From Nocardia carnea NBRC 14403 (lineage in GTDB: Bacteria > Actinomycetota > Actinomycetes > Mycobacteriales > Mycobacteriaceae): a stretch of 64,000 bases of DNA. The number at the start of each line of letters is the position of its first letter. The stretch's first letter is position 1. A program made the translations under genes and the position numbers. The notes below the pieces were generated by a model. That model was not told the origin of the DNA and searched no databases. It saw only the letters and a list, made by a program, of their open reading frames with translations. Below, piece by piece: positions 52,623 through 61,700 of this stretch. The DNA lies in contig NZ_BAFV01000015.1 of assembly GCF_000308515.1 (NCBI RefSeq), forward strand, positions 124,001-188,000, given 5' to 3'.

Positions 52623-54041
52623 ATGGACAATCTGGTCGATATCCTCTACATCCTGTCCTTCGCCCTCTTCATCTACGGACTGATGGGGCTCACCGGCCCC
52701 AAGACCGCGGTCCGGGGTAACTGGATCGCCGCGGGCGGTATGGCGCTCGCGGTGGTCGCCACGCTCATCGCGGTACGCGATACGAGCAACTGGATCCTCA
52801 TCGTCGCCGGCCTGGCGGTCGGTGTGGCGCTGGGAGTGCCGCCCGCCCTGCGCACCAAGATGACCGCCATGCCGCAGCTGGTGGCGGCGTTCAACGGTGT
52901 CGGCGGCGGTACGGTCGCGTTGATCGCGTGGGCCGAATTCATCGACACCACCGGGTTCTCCACCTTCCATCACGGTGAAGAACCGACGGTGCACATCATC
53001 GTCGGCTCGCTGTTCGCCGCGATCATCGGCTCCATCTCGTTCTGGGGTTCGCTCATCGCGTTCGGCAAACTGCAGGAGATCCTGCCCGGTAAACCGATCG
53101 GCCTGGGCAAACTGCAGCAGCCGGTGAACCTGCTGCTGCTGGTGGCTGCGGTCGCCGCGGCGGTCGTGATCGGTCTCGGTGCGTCCGACGGCGGTGTGGC
53201 GCAGTGGTGGATGGTCGGGTTGCTGCTGGCTGCGGGTGTGCTCGGCCTCATGGTCGTGCTGCCCATCGGCGGTGCCGATATGCCGGTGGTCATCTCGCTG
53301 CTCAACGCCCTCACCGGACTGTCGGCCGCGGCGGCCGGTCTCGCACTGAACAACACGGCCATGATCGTGGCCGGCATGATCGTCGGCGCGTCCGGCACCA
53401 TCCTCACCAACCTGATGGCCAAGGCCATGAACCGGTCCATTCCGGCCATCGTCGCCGGTGGCTTCGGTGGCGGCGGTGCGGTGGCGGCCGCCGGTGACGG
53501 CGAGCAGAAGCAGGCCAAGGCGACCTCCGCCGCCGACGCCGCGATCCAGATGGCCTATGCCAACCAGGTGATCGTGGTCCCCGGCTACGGTATGGCCGTC
53601 GCCCAGGCGCAGCATGCGGTGAAGGAGATGGCGGGCCTGCTCGAAGCCAAGGGGGTCGAGGTCAAATACGCCATCCACCCGGTGGCCGGCCGGATGCCCG
53701 GGCATATGAACGTACTGCTCGCCGAGGCCGAGGTGTCCTACGACGCCATGAAGGAAATGGACGATATCAACGGCGAATTCGGCCGCACCGATGTCGCCCT
53801 GGTGATCGGCGCGAACGATGTCACCAACCCGGCCGCCCGCGAGGATTCGGCCAGCCCGATCTACGGAATGCCGGTCCTCAATGTCGATCAGGCGAAATCG
53901 GTGATCGTGCTGAAGCGTTCGATGAACAGCGGGTTCGCCGGTATCGACAACCCGCTCTTCTACGCCGACCACACCGCCATGCTCTTCGGTGACGCGAAGA
54001 AATCGGTGGGTGCGGTCACGGAGGAACTCAAGGCGCTGTAA
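52623..54041 (+). CDS. pntB: NAD(P) transhydrogenase beta subunit
   Basis: 472 residues. About nine membrane helices in the first 270 residues (channel), including a conserved His/Asn set (F-N-G-V-G-G-G), then the NADP-binding domain III: P-G-Y-G-M-A-V-A-Q-A-Q-H, I-H-P-V-A-G-R-M-P-G-H-M-N-V-L-L-A-E, V-I-G-A-N-D-V-T-N-P-A-A. Makes NADPH at the expense of proton-motive force. Last gene of the operon. Confidence 0.96.
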   Translation: MDNLVDILYILSFALFIYGLMGLTGPKTAVRGNWIAAGGMALAVVATLIAVRDTSNWILIVAGLAVGVALGVPPALRTKMTAMPQLVAAFNGVGGGTVALIAWAEFIDTTGFSTFHHGEEPTVHIIVGSLFAAIIGSISFWGSLIAFGKLQEILPGKPIGLGKLQQPVNLLLLVAAVAAAVVIGLGASDGGVAQWWMVGLLLAAGVLGLMVVLPIGGADMPVVISLLNALTGLSAAAAGLALNNTAMIVAGMIVGASGTILTNLMAKAMNRSIPAIVAGGFGGGGAVAAAGDGEQKQAKATSAADAAIQMAYANQVIVVPGYGMAVAQAQHAVKEMAGLLEAKGVEVKYAIHPVAGRMPGHMNVLLAEAEVSYDAMKEMDDINGEFGRTDVALVIGANDVTNPAAREDSASPIYGMPVLNVDQAKSVIVLKRSMNSGFAGIDNPLFYADHTAMLFGDAKKSVGAVTEELKAL

Positions 54042-54056
54042 CCGCCTGCAGTGGTG

Positions 54057-54094
54057 GCCCCGGAGTGTGCTCGCGCATGCTCCGGGGCCTTTGC
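54057..54094 (+). terminator. intrinsic terminator after pntB
   Basis: GCCCCGGAG (54057-54065) pairs with CTCCGGGGC (54080-54088), 14-base loop, followed by CTTTGCTG. 15 bases past the pntB stop. Confidence 0.75.
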
Positions 54095-54109
54095 TGTTAG
54101 CGTCGGCGA

Positions 54110-54559
54110 ATGGCGGATATCGGCGTAAAACTGTTGCGGACTCGGTGGTTCGTCCGGGCACCGATCTGGGCGTTCCGTGCCCGGCTCGGTTTTCTCTTCG
54201 GGGGCCGGCTGCTCCTGCTGGAGCACATCGGGCGCACCTCGGGGAAAGCACGATACGTCGCACTCGAAACAGTGGACCGTCCCGGCACCGACACCGTGAT
54301 CATCGCCTCGGGCTTCGGCGAGACCTCGCAGTGGTACCGGAACCTGCTGGCCGACCCGCACTGCCGGGTGAGCATCGGCACCCGCTACCGGGCGCCGGCG
54401 GTGGCCCGGCCGCTGGAGCCCCAGGAGACGGCCGTGGTGCTGGCCGACTACCGGATCCGGCATCCGAAGGCCTACCGGAAATTGAGCGGCATCATCGAGC
54501 AGGCCACCGGCAAGGGGATCGATACGGTGCCGATGGTCGAGTTGGCCCTGGGATCCTGA
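54110..54559 (+). CDS. deazaflavin (F420)-dependent nitroreductase family protein
   Basis: 149 residues, DDN/FDOR fold: L-E-H-I-G-R-T-S-G-K-A-R-Y-V-A-L-E, I-I-A-S-G-F-G-E-T-S-Q-W-Y-R-N-L-L-A-D-P, then the split-barrel end. Such proteins bind F420 or sometimes fatty acids or heme; found mostly in mycolata and streptomycetes. ATG start. Confidence 0.9.
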   Translation: MADIGVKLLRTRWFVRAPIWAFRARLGFLFGGRLLLLEHIGRTSGKARYVALETVDRPGTDTVIIASGFGETSQWYRNLLADPHCRVSIGTRYRAPAVARPLEPQETAVVLADYRIRHPKAYRKLSGIIEQATGKGIDTVPMVELALGS

Positions 54560-54600
54560 ATCCGAAGCGTCGATGACGTGCCGTCGACAAGGGAAAATAT

Positions 54601-55779
54601 GTGGACGGTGCGGTCACCGCGGGCGGATCATGGTCGGCGATGCCCGAACGCAACGAACCACTTCGCCTGATCGAATTCGATCCCACCACTGCCGACCCCG
54701 CCGAGGCTTTGCCCTGGTCGGCGGTCCTCGACTCGTATTCCACGCCCCGAGACCTGCTGGACATGCTGACCCTGAGCCTCTTCGGCCGGGGCGTGCAGCC
54801 GTACTACCGGAAGAAACAGCTGGACCGGGTGCGACCGGAGGCCCTGCTGCGGCCGCCGGGCTCGCAGATCTCTCGTTCGGTCGTGGAATCCGATTCGCAG
54901 TCGATTCTGGTGCTCGGCGAAGGCTGGACCCTGCGCGCCGACCGGTGGGCCGACAAGTCGGCGACGCTGGAAGTGGTCGCAGTGAGCGACGAGCTGGCCG
55001 AACGCATCGTCACCGAATCGGTCCGCGATGCCGAACAGCCCGCCCCCACCGACCTGTCCGCGGTGAAAATGGGCTTCTGGCATCAGGGCGACCGCGGAGC
55101 GACCCGGCGCGCCCTCACTGTCACCACCCCCGAGTGGCCGGAGATCCGGGAAAACTACAGCGTCCCCGTCGCGGGTGCACTGGATCGGTTGATGGCAATG
55201 CGCCCGGCCGATATCCGGGGCCGATTACTGCTTCTGCACGGTCCGCCCGGCACCGGTAAGACCACAGCCCTGCGCTCACTCGCCCGGGCCTGGGCGCCCT
55301 GGTGTCAGGCCGACTGCGTTCTCGATCCGGAGATGCTGTTCGCCAAACCCGGCTACCTGATGCGTGCGGCGATGGGTGCCGAAGGTGAGGACGACGAATC
55401 CGACCGCTGGCGGCTGCTCATCCTGGAGGACTGCGACGAGCTGATCCACGCCGAAGCCAAATCCACTTCGGGACAGGGGCTTTCCAGGCTGCTCAATCTC
55501 ACCGACGGAATGCTGGGCCAGGGCCGTGACGTGCTGGTCGCCATCAGCACCAACGAGGACCTGTCCCGGCTGCATCCCGCCGTGACCCGGCCGGGCAGAT
55601 GCCTGGCGCAGGTGGAGATCGGCAAGCTGACCGCCACCGAGGCGCGGACCTGGCTGGGCGATACGCCTGCCGATATTCCGGCCGGGGGCGCGACGCTTGC
55701 CGAACTCGTCGCGCTTCGCGACCGCGCCGAAAGTATCGCGGTGCGCACCGAGTACGCCGACGGCGGAATGTACCTCTAG
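54601..55779 (+). CDS. AAA ATPase with DUF5925-type N-terminus
   Basis: 392 residues from GTG 54601 with AAGGGAA upstream (ATG 54640 is an alternative). N-terminal about 190-residue domain not catalytic; AAA module at about 195-340: Walker A L-L-H-G-P-P-G-T-G-K-T-T, Walker B L-L-I-L-E-D-C-D-E-L, sensor-1 region I-S-T-N-E-D-L-S, arginine finger P-G-R-C-L. Resembles proteins annotated DUF5925 ATPases in Actinobacteria; substrate unknown. Confidence 0.85.
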   Translation: MDGAVTAGGSWSAMPERNEPLRLIEFDPTTADPAEALPWSAVLDSYSTPRDLLDMLTLSLFGRGVQPYYRKKQLDRVRPEALLRPPGSQISRSVVESDSQSILVLGEGWTLRADRWADKSATLEVVAVSDELAERIVTESVRDAEQPAPTDLSAVKMGFWHQGDRGATRRALTVTTPEWPEIRENYSVPVAGALDRLMAMRPADIRGRLLLLHGPPGTGKTTALRSLARAWAPWCQADCVLDPEMLFAKPGYLMRAAMGAEGEDDESDRWRLLILEDCDELIHAEAKSTSGQGLSRLLNLTDGMLGQGRDVLVAISTNEDLSRLHPAVTRPGRCLAQVEIGKLTATEARTWLGDTPADIPAGGATLAELVALRDRAESIAVRTEYADGGMYL

Positions 55780-55816
55780 AAACTTCCGGCCGGGCTTGTG
55801 GTCGGTGCAGTGGATT

Positions 55817-55844
55817 GATTATGACCGACCAGTCAGTCATAATC
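55817..55844. promoter_or_regulatory. 28-base palindromic operator at the TetR promoter
   Basis: Arms of 13 with one mismatch: GATTATGACCGAC and GTCAGTCATAATC around CA, i.e. TGAC(C/T)GAC-CA-GTC(A/G)GTCA. Ends 5 bases before the regulator's ATG. Confidence 0.85.
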
Positions 55845-55849
55845 GATCC

Positions 55850-56419
55850 ATGCCGAAGCGAGTGGATCAGGACAGGCGGCGCACCGACATAATCGAAGCT
55901 GCCGTGCGGGTATTCGCCCGCAAAGGTTTCGCGGCCTCCCGGATCGAGGACGTGGCGGCGGAGGCGGGCGTGGCGAAGGGCAGCGTCTATCTCGTGGTGC
56001 GCAGCCGCGACGAACTGTTGCTGGCGGCCTTCCAGCATTACCGGGAGCAATCGGCGGCAGTGGTGAACGAGCTCGGCCAGGGGCCGCCCCTGGACCGCCT
56101 CGGACGGCTGATCCGGTCGACGGTCGCGATGCTGGCCGCGCACCCCGACTATGCGCGAGTACTGCTCGACGTGTGGTCGGCACGCGCACCCATGAACACG
56201 GCAGAGGTGTACAGCGAGTACCGGACCGCAGTCGGAGGCCTCCTGCAGGAGGCCGCGGACGAAGGACAACTGCGGGCGGGAATCGGCGCCGAACACGCTG
56301 CCGTGATCGTCGGGGCGATCGAAGGCTGTCTCGTGCAATGGCTGGCCGACGACCGGATCTCGCTGCCCGATCTGACAGAGCCCCTCCTCGCGATCTGCGT
56401 CGACGGGATCAGACGATGA
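55850..56419 (+). CDS. TetR-family regulator with autoregulatory operator
   Basis: 189 residues from ATG 55850 (longer frame ignores the operator). HTH: R-T-D-I-I-E-A-A-V-R-V-F-A-R-K-G-F-A-A-S-R-I-E-D-V-A, A-G-V-A-K-G-S-V-Y-L-V-V. TetR_C-like C-terminus. No ribosome site, leaderless possible. Stop overlaps the next gene (ATGA), so the two products are coupled. Confidence 0.9.
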   Translation: MPKRVDQDRRRTDIIEAAVRVFARKGFAASRIEDVAAEAGVAKGSVYLVVRSRDELLLAAFQHYREQSAAVVNELGQGPPLDRLGRLIRSTVAMLAAHPDYARVLLDVWSARAPMNTAEVYSEYRTAVGGLLQEAADEGQLRAGIGAEHAAVIVGAIEGCLVQWLADDRISLPDLTEPLLAICVDGIRR

Positions 56420-56967
56420 CCATCACCGACCGATTGATCGCGCCCGGCGCGACGAGGGACGAGATCGCACTCGGTTACTGCGCGGGGGCCGGTGGGGCCG
56501 TTGCCGCGGGCGCGCTCGCGTGGCAGGCAGGCCAAATGTGGCTGGTGGTCGTGGTGACTGCCCTCGTCGGCTTCGATATGTTCGGCGGCGCCGTCGTCAA
56601 CGCGACCGCTTCGGCCACGCGCTGGTATCACCGGCAGGGCCGGGCGGCGCACAGTCATCTCCTGTTCGTTGTCGTCCACATCCAGCCATTCGTGCTCGCC
56701 CTCGCGGTGCCCGGGTACGGGTGGACTGCGGCGGCGGTGACCTATGGCCTGGCTCTGGTGTCCGCGGTCGCGGTGATCCGATCGCCGCGGGCGATCCGCA
56801 CACCGGTGGCGTTCGGCGCGGTTGTCGCCGGAATACTGGTGACAACCACGCTGGTGACGGTCCCGCCTTTCCTGATGTGGTTTGCACCGGTGCTGCTGAT
56901 CAAACTATTGCTCGGGCACCTGCTTCCTCATCCTGTTCGGTGCGGAACGCACCGCGGCTATCGTTGA
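56416..56967 (+). CDS. integral membrane protein coupled to TetR
   Basis: 183 residues from ATG 56416. Five or six hydrophobic helices (A-G-A-G-G-A-V-A-A-G-A-L-A-W; L-V-V-V-V-T-A-L-V-G-F-D-M-F-G-G; L-L-F-V-V-V-H-I-Q-P-F-V-L-A-L-A-V; V-A-F-G-A-V-V-A-G-I-L-V; F-L-M-W-F-A-P-V-L-L-I-K). The Y-H-R-Q-G-R...H-S-H-L segment between helices is noteworthy. Unrecognised; context suggests an efflux or resistance-type function under the TetR protein. Confidence 0.83.
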   Translation: MTITDRLIAPGATRDEIALGYCAGAGGAVAAGALAWQAGQMWLVVVVTALVGFDMFGGAVVNATASATRWYHRQGRAAHSHLLFVVVHIQPFVLALAVPGYGWTAAAVTYGLALVSAVAVIRSPRAIRTPVAFGAVVAGILVTTTLVTVPPFLMWFAPVLLIKLLLGHLLPHPVRCGTHRGYR

Positions 56968-56970
56968 TGG

Positions 56971-57921
56971 ATGGATGCATTGGCGGCGCTGCTCGAAGGC
57001 CCACGGGCCCGGGGCGCGTTCGTGCTGCGGTCGATGCTCAGCCCGCCGTGGTCCCTGCGGATCCAGGACGAATCGCCACTGACACTCGTGGCCGTGGTCC
57101 GGGGGTGGGCGTGGGTGCTCACCGCCGACGGCGAGCAGCGCCGGATCGAGGCCGGTGACGTTGCGGTGTTCCGGGGAACGCGGCCCTATACCGTCGCCGA
57201 CGATCCCGCGACCGAACCGCAGATCCTGATCAACCCCGGGCAGGTCACCACGACGCTGGACGGTGAAGTGCTCTGCGAGACCATGAGTCTCGGGGTACGG
57301 CAATGGGGTAACGATCCGGACGGGGAAACGGTGTTCGTCACCGGCTCCTACGAATACGTGGGTGCGGTGAGCCGGCGCCTACTGCGTGCACTACCGCCGA
57401 TGCTGGTACTGTCGCGCGGCCGTTCCGACGATCGGTTGCTCGACCTGCTGACCGACGAAACCGTCAAGGATCTGCCCGCCCAAGGCGTGGTGCTGGACCG
57501 CCTGCTGGACCTGCTGCTGATCTCGACCCTGCGCACCTGGTTCTCCGGCGCCGAGGCACCACCGTGGTACCACGCCTACGGCGACCCGCTGGTGGGAAAG
57601 GCCCTGCGACTACTCCAGCACAACCCCGCCCACCCTTGGACCGTGGCCGCGCTCGCCCAGGAAGTCGGGGCGTCCCGGGCAGCGCTGGCCCGCCGGTTCA
57701 CCGAACTGGTCGGGGAACCACCCATGGCATTCCTCACCGAATGGCGTCTCGACCTGGCCGCCGACCTGCTGCAGGGCACCGAGGACACGGTCGAGGCGAT
57801 CGCCCGCCGGGTCGGGTACGGCAGCGCGTTCGCCTTGAGCACGGCGTTCAAACGGCACTTCGGCGTCAGCCCGAGGGAACACCGGGCCGGCGGTGCTGCC
57901 GCGGTCTCCTCGGCCAGTTGA
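56971..57921 (+). CDS. AraC-family regulator with cupin N-terminus
   Basis: 316 residues from ATG 56971, three bases past the membrane-protein stop. Cupin-like N-terminal domain (L-T-L-V-A-V-V-R-G-W-A-W-V-L, E-A-G-D-V-A-V-F-R-G) and C-terminal double HTH (W-T-V-A-A-L-A-Q-E-V-G-A-S-R-A-A-L-A-R-R-F, E-A-I-A-R-R-V-G-Y-G-S-A-F-A-L-S-T-A-F-K-R-H-F-G-V-S-P). Likely third gene of the TetR unit. Confidence 0.92.
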   Translation: MDALAALLEGPRARGAFVLRSMLSPPWSLRIQDESPLTLVAVVRGWAWVLTADGEQRRIEAGDVAVFRGTRPYTVADDPATEPQILINPGQVTTTLDGEVLCETMSLGVRQWGNDPDGETVFVTGSYEYVGAVSRRLLRALPPMLVLSRGRSDDRLLDLLTDETVKDLPAQGVVLDRLLDLLLISTLRTWFSGAEAPPWYHAYGDPLVGKALRLLQHNPAHPWTVAALAQEVGASRAALARRFTELVGEPPMAFLTEWRLDLAADLLQGTEDTVEAIARRVGYGSAFALSTAFKRHFGVSPREHRAGGAAAVSSAS

Positions 57922-58068
57922 TTCGTATACGGCGTAGCGGCCGGGTCTGCGGTCCGGATGCGGCGGTACCGGCGAGCCTGCCCGGTCTCGGTTGGACCGA
58001 GGACCGCGCAGACCGGCGGCTGTTCCTCGACGGCACCGCCCGCCGACCGAGCCGGTATCGTCGCCCGG

Positions 58069-58503
58069 GTGACGACGCAGTATCCGGTGCTCTGGCCGGT
58101 GCCCACCCGTTGGGCCGATAACGACCACTACGGGCACGTGAACAACGTGACCTACTACGCGTACTTCGATACCGCGGTCAATGCGTGGTTGATGGACGCG
58201 ACGGGCACCGATATCCGTGAACTGCCCGCGATCGGGATCGTCGCGGAGACCTCCTGCCGGTTCCACGCCTCGCTCAGCTTCCCGGACAAACTGCAGGTAG
58301 GCCTGCGAATTGCCCGCCTCGGCCGCTCCAGCATCACCTACGACCTGGCGATCTTCCGGGAAGCCGGACAGGACCTGGAACACGCTGCCACCGGCACCTT
58401 CGTCCATGTCTACGTGGACGAGACCACCCGGAAACCGGTCGAGATCCCCGAGGTCATCCGCACCGCTGCCCGGACACTGGTCACCGACGACACAGAGCGA
58501 TAA
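58069..58503 (+). CDS. 4-hydroxybenzoyl-CoA-type thioesterase (hotdog fold)
   Basis: 144 residues from GTG 58069; TATCGT 7 bases upstream suggests a leaderless mRNA. Hotdog motif W-A-D-N-D-H-Y-G-H-V-N-N-V-T-Y with the catalytic Asp/His region and E-T-S-C-R-F-H-A-S. Hydrolyses acyl-CoA; specificity unknown. Confidence 0.9.
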   Translation: MTTQYPVLWPVPTRWADNDHYGHVNNVTYYAYFDTAVNAWLMDATGTDIRELPAIGIVAETSCRFHASLSFPDKLQVGLRIARLGRSSITYDLAIFREAGQDLEHAATGTFVHVYVDETTRKPVEIPEVIRTAARTLVTDDTER

Positions 58504-58751
58504 CGCGAATTCGGTAAACGCCGACCGAGGACGTCGACTGTTCCGATCGAGATCATGGTGTGCGGGCCGGTCGGATGCGGAAACTTCCAGGGCGCGATGG
58601 AACCGGATGATGTTCGGCAGCGTCGGTTATGGGTGATGGATCTGTTGTCGAAGTGGAGGGGGCCGAGGTGGGTTGGTCGTTTACGCGGGTGGAACGCGGA
58701 AACTGCTGCCACGTAACCGGTTCGGTCGCACTGTTCGGTGAGGTGTGCTGA

Positions 58752-61700
58752 GTGGGTATCGAGATCCCCGAAGCTTTGCAGTGGGTTTGCAAATACGTCG
58801 TCGGGGCCGGTGATTGGCCCGAGGGCGACGAGACCGCGATGCGGCGGGTGGAAACAGCGTGGGTGACGCTGGCCGCCGACCTTCAGGAAATCGGCCCGGA
58901 CGCCAACCATGCGATCGATCAGGTGCTGGCCGCGATCGAGGGTGACACCGCTGCGGCGATCTCGGATCGCTGGACCGAACTCGGCCACGGCCAGGGCGCA
59001 TTCGACGGCCTGATCAAACATATCGAAACGCTGGGTGACGAGATCGGTGACGGCGCAGCCGATATCGAGCACACCAAATTGGTGATCCTGGCGAGTTTGG
59101 CGATATTCGCGGTCGAGATGGCCATCCTCCTCGCCGCCGCGTCCACCGGTGTCGGAGCACCGGCCGCGGGCGCAAAAGCGGTGGTGGCCCAAACCGCGAC
59201 CCGTCTCGCGGTGCGCACCGCGATCAAACAACTCTTGCAACGGCTGGTGTCGAAGGCGGCGATGAAAGCCGCGGCCCGTGCCGCCGTGCGCGGCGCCTGG
59301 GCCGCAGCATTGGAAGAAACCGCACTCGATCTCGGCATCAAGGCCGTCCAGGTCGCGGCGGGGCGTCGCGACGAGATCACCATGGACGATCTCACCGAGG
59401 CGGGCAAGAACGCGCTGACCGCGGCCGCTACCGGCGCGGTGACGGGTGCGATGGGCCCGGACGGATTGACCACCCGCGACGTTCCCGGCGGCCCGGAAGG
59501 CGGGAACCCGCTGGCGAACGCCGCCAAGGATGCGGCGAAGGAAACGGTCGCGGGAGTCGCCGGCGAGGTCGCCGGCGAAGCCACCGATGCCGCGTTGAAC
59601 GATCGGGAATTCAGCCTCGAAGAGGCGTTGTCCCCGGAGAACCTGTCCTCCGCTGCCGCCGCCGGTGTGCAGCGCGGCACAGAAACGCTGGGCGAGAACA
59701 ACTCCACCGACAACGGCAACAACCCCGACAGTGGGGGCGACGAATCGTCGAATGAATCACCCGGCACCGAGGGGCCGCCCGACACAGGCACCGGTGACGA
59801 TTCGGGTGATCCCGCAACCCAGAGCCAGGGCCAAAACCAATCCCAGGGCCAGCAGAGTCAACCGTCGGGCCAGCAGCCGGGGCAATCGCAGTCCCCGAAC
59901 ACACAGCCTTCGTCCACCGATACCCAGACCTCCTCGTCCGGGCAGTCACCGGGCGAGCAGTCGCAGGGTCAGCCTCCCGGCAGCGGCGACCAGCCCAGCG
60001 GCCAGCAGCAGCCGAGCCAGAACGCATCGTCTCAGGAAGACCCCGCTGGCAGCCCTGAGAACGGTTCCCCACTGAGTGAGACACCTTCCACTCCGGAAAC
60101 GCAACAGCCACAGCAGCCGTCTGCCGGGGATTCCCAACAGGTTCAGTCGACCGACACCGCAACCCCGGATACCCAGCAGCCGCAACAATCCGACACCGAC
60201 ACCGACACCGGCACCGAGCCCCCGCCGCAACAACCCCAGCCCGCCGAGACCGACGCCCCGCAGCCGCCGCCCTCCGAGACCGGCAGCCCGCAGCCATCAC
60301 CCTCCGAGACCGGCAGCCCGCAGCCGTCACCCTCCGAGACCGGCAGCCCGCAGCCGTCACCCCCCGAGCCCGGCCTTTCCAGCCCGTCGCAGTCTCAGCC
60401 CACCGGCAACGAAACGCCTTCGGATAGCGCCGCTTCTACCAATGGCAACCCGCAGACGCCCGATACTGCTTCCACCACGAGCGGCCCGCAGGCGCCCGAT
60501 ACCACCTCCACGCCGGAACAGCCCTTTTCCAGCCTGAACCTGCCGTCGGACCCGCCTCCGCAACAACCCACGTCCAGTCTCAACCTCCCTCCCGAACCCG
60601 CAGCACCCCCAGGTCCCGGTACAACACCGAGCAACTCCCATACCCCCGAAACGTCGACGACCCCGGGGACCCCAGCAGCGCCCACCGCCGCTACCACGCC
60701 CGGCACCCAACCGGTGACCGGAGCACCCACCACACCGAATCACCCCGGCACCACCACTTCCCCTCCGCCGACCGCACCAGCCGAAACAACGCCGTCGGGC
60801 ACATCTGCCGCCACCCCGCCCGCTGCCGCCGTCCCGCAATCCCCGGGCACCCCGTCCACGCCGGAAAACACGCCCACCACCACATCGGCCGCGGCCACCG
60901 CAACACCGTCACCTCCCGGCCCTGTCCCGGCCCCGCCGCCCACGGCCGACACCCCCCGCGCCCCAACAGCCTCTGAGGCTGCGACAAGCACCCCCTCCAC
61001 CACTTCCACCGGTGTTCCCCGGAACCAATCCGCCGCCCCCACTCCGCGCCGGACCGGTGACACCACCCCGGCGACCGATCCCGCTCGCCCGCAGAACACC
61101 GGCGATGGACCCGCTGCCCCCCGAACAAACCCCAACACACCGGGCTTCGACCACAACATCTTCGACCCCGCCGACCACGCCCGCTTCCTCGCCGACTTCT
61201 CCCGCCCACCCATCCCCACCAACGCCGGCCCCACACCCGACCGGAACCCGTCGCCGACCCCGAACCGCCCCCACCAGCCAACGGACCCGGCCACCACACA
61301 GAACCGGCCCACCCCATCACCCCAGAACCCGGCGCGTACCGATTCGACAGCGTCCCGCACAGACCAACCCGCCCCCACCACCCCGGCCCGAAATCCGGAC
61401 CGACCTCCCCCCGGCCCCGTCCAACTACCACCGAACCACCCGAACGCCCCGCGCCCAGGTGACCCCGTCTGGAACTCACCCGAGCAGAACACCACGCGCC
61501 CCACCGAGCCGATCCGGAACTCGCTGCATCGATCCGACACCCCGGCACCTCCGCCCAACCGGAATCCGTCGAACACTCCGCCACCGGACCCACGCACCCA
61601 ACCACCCACGAATCCGCCGCGCAGTCCCCAGCAAAGCCGACCGACGCCCAGGCCCCCGGACCCCCGGCTGCCCAACGCCCCGCACCACAACCCGGTCAAC

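Noticed and set aside
54110..54559. Reading this gene as a second component of the pnt operon
   Set aside because: A clear terminator separates it from pntB, and its family is unrelated to transhydrogenase.
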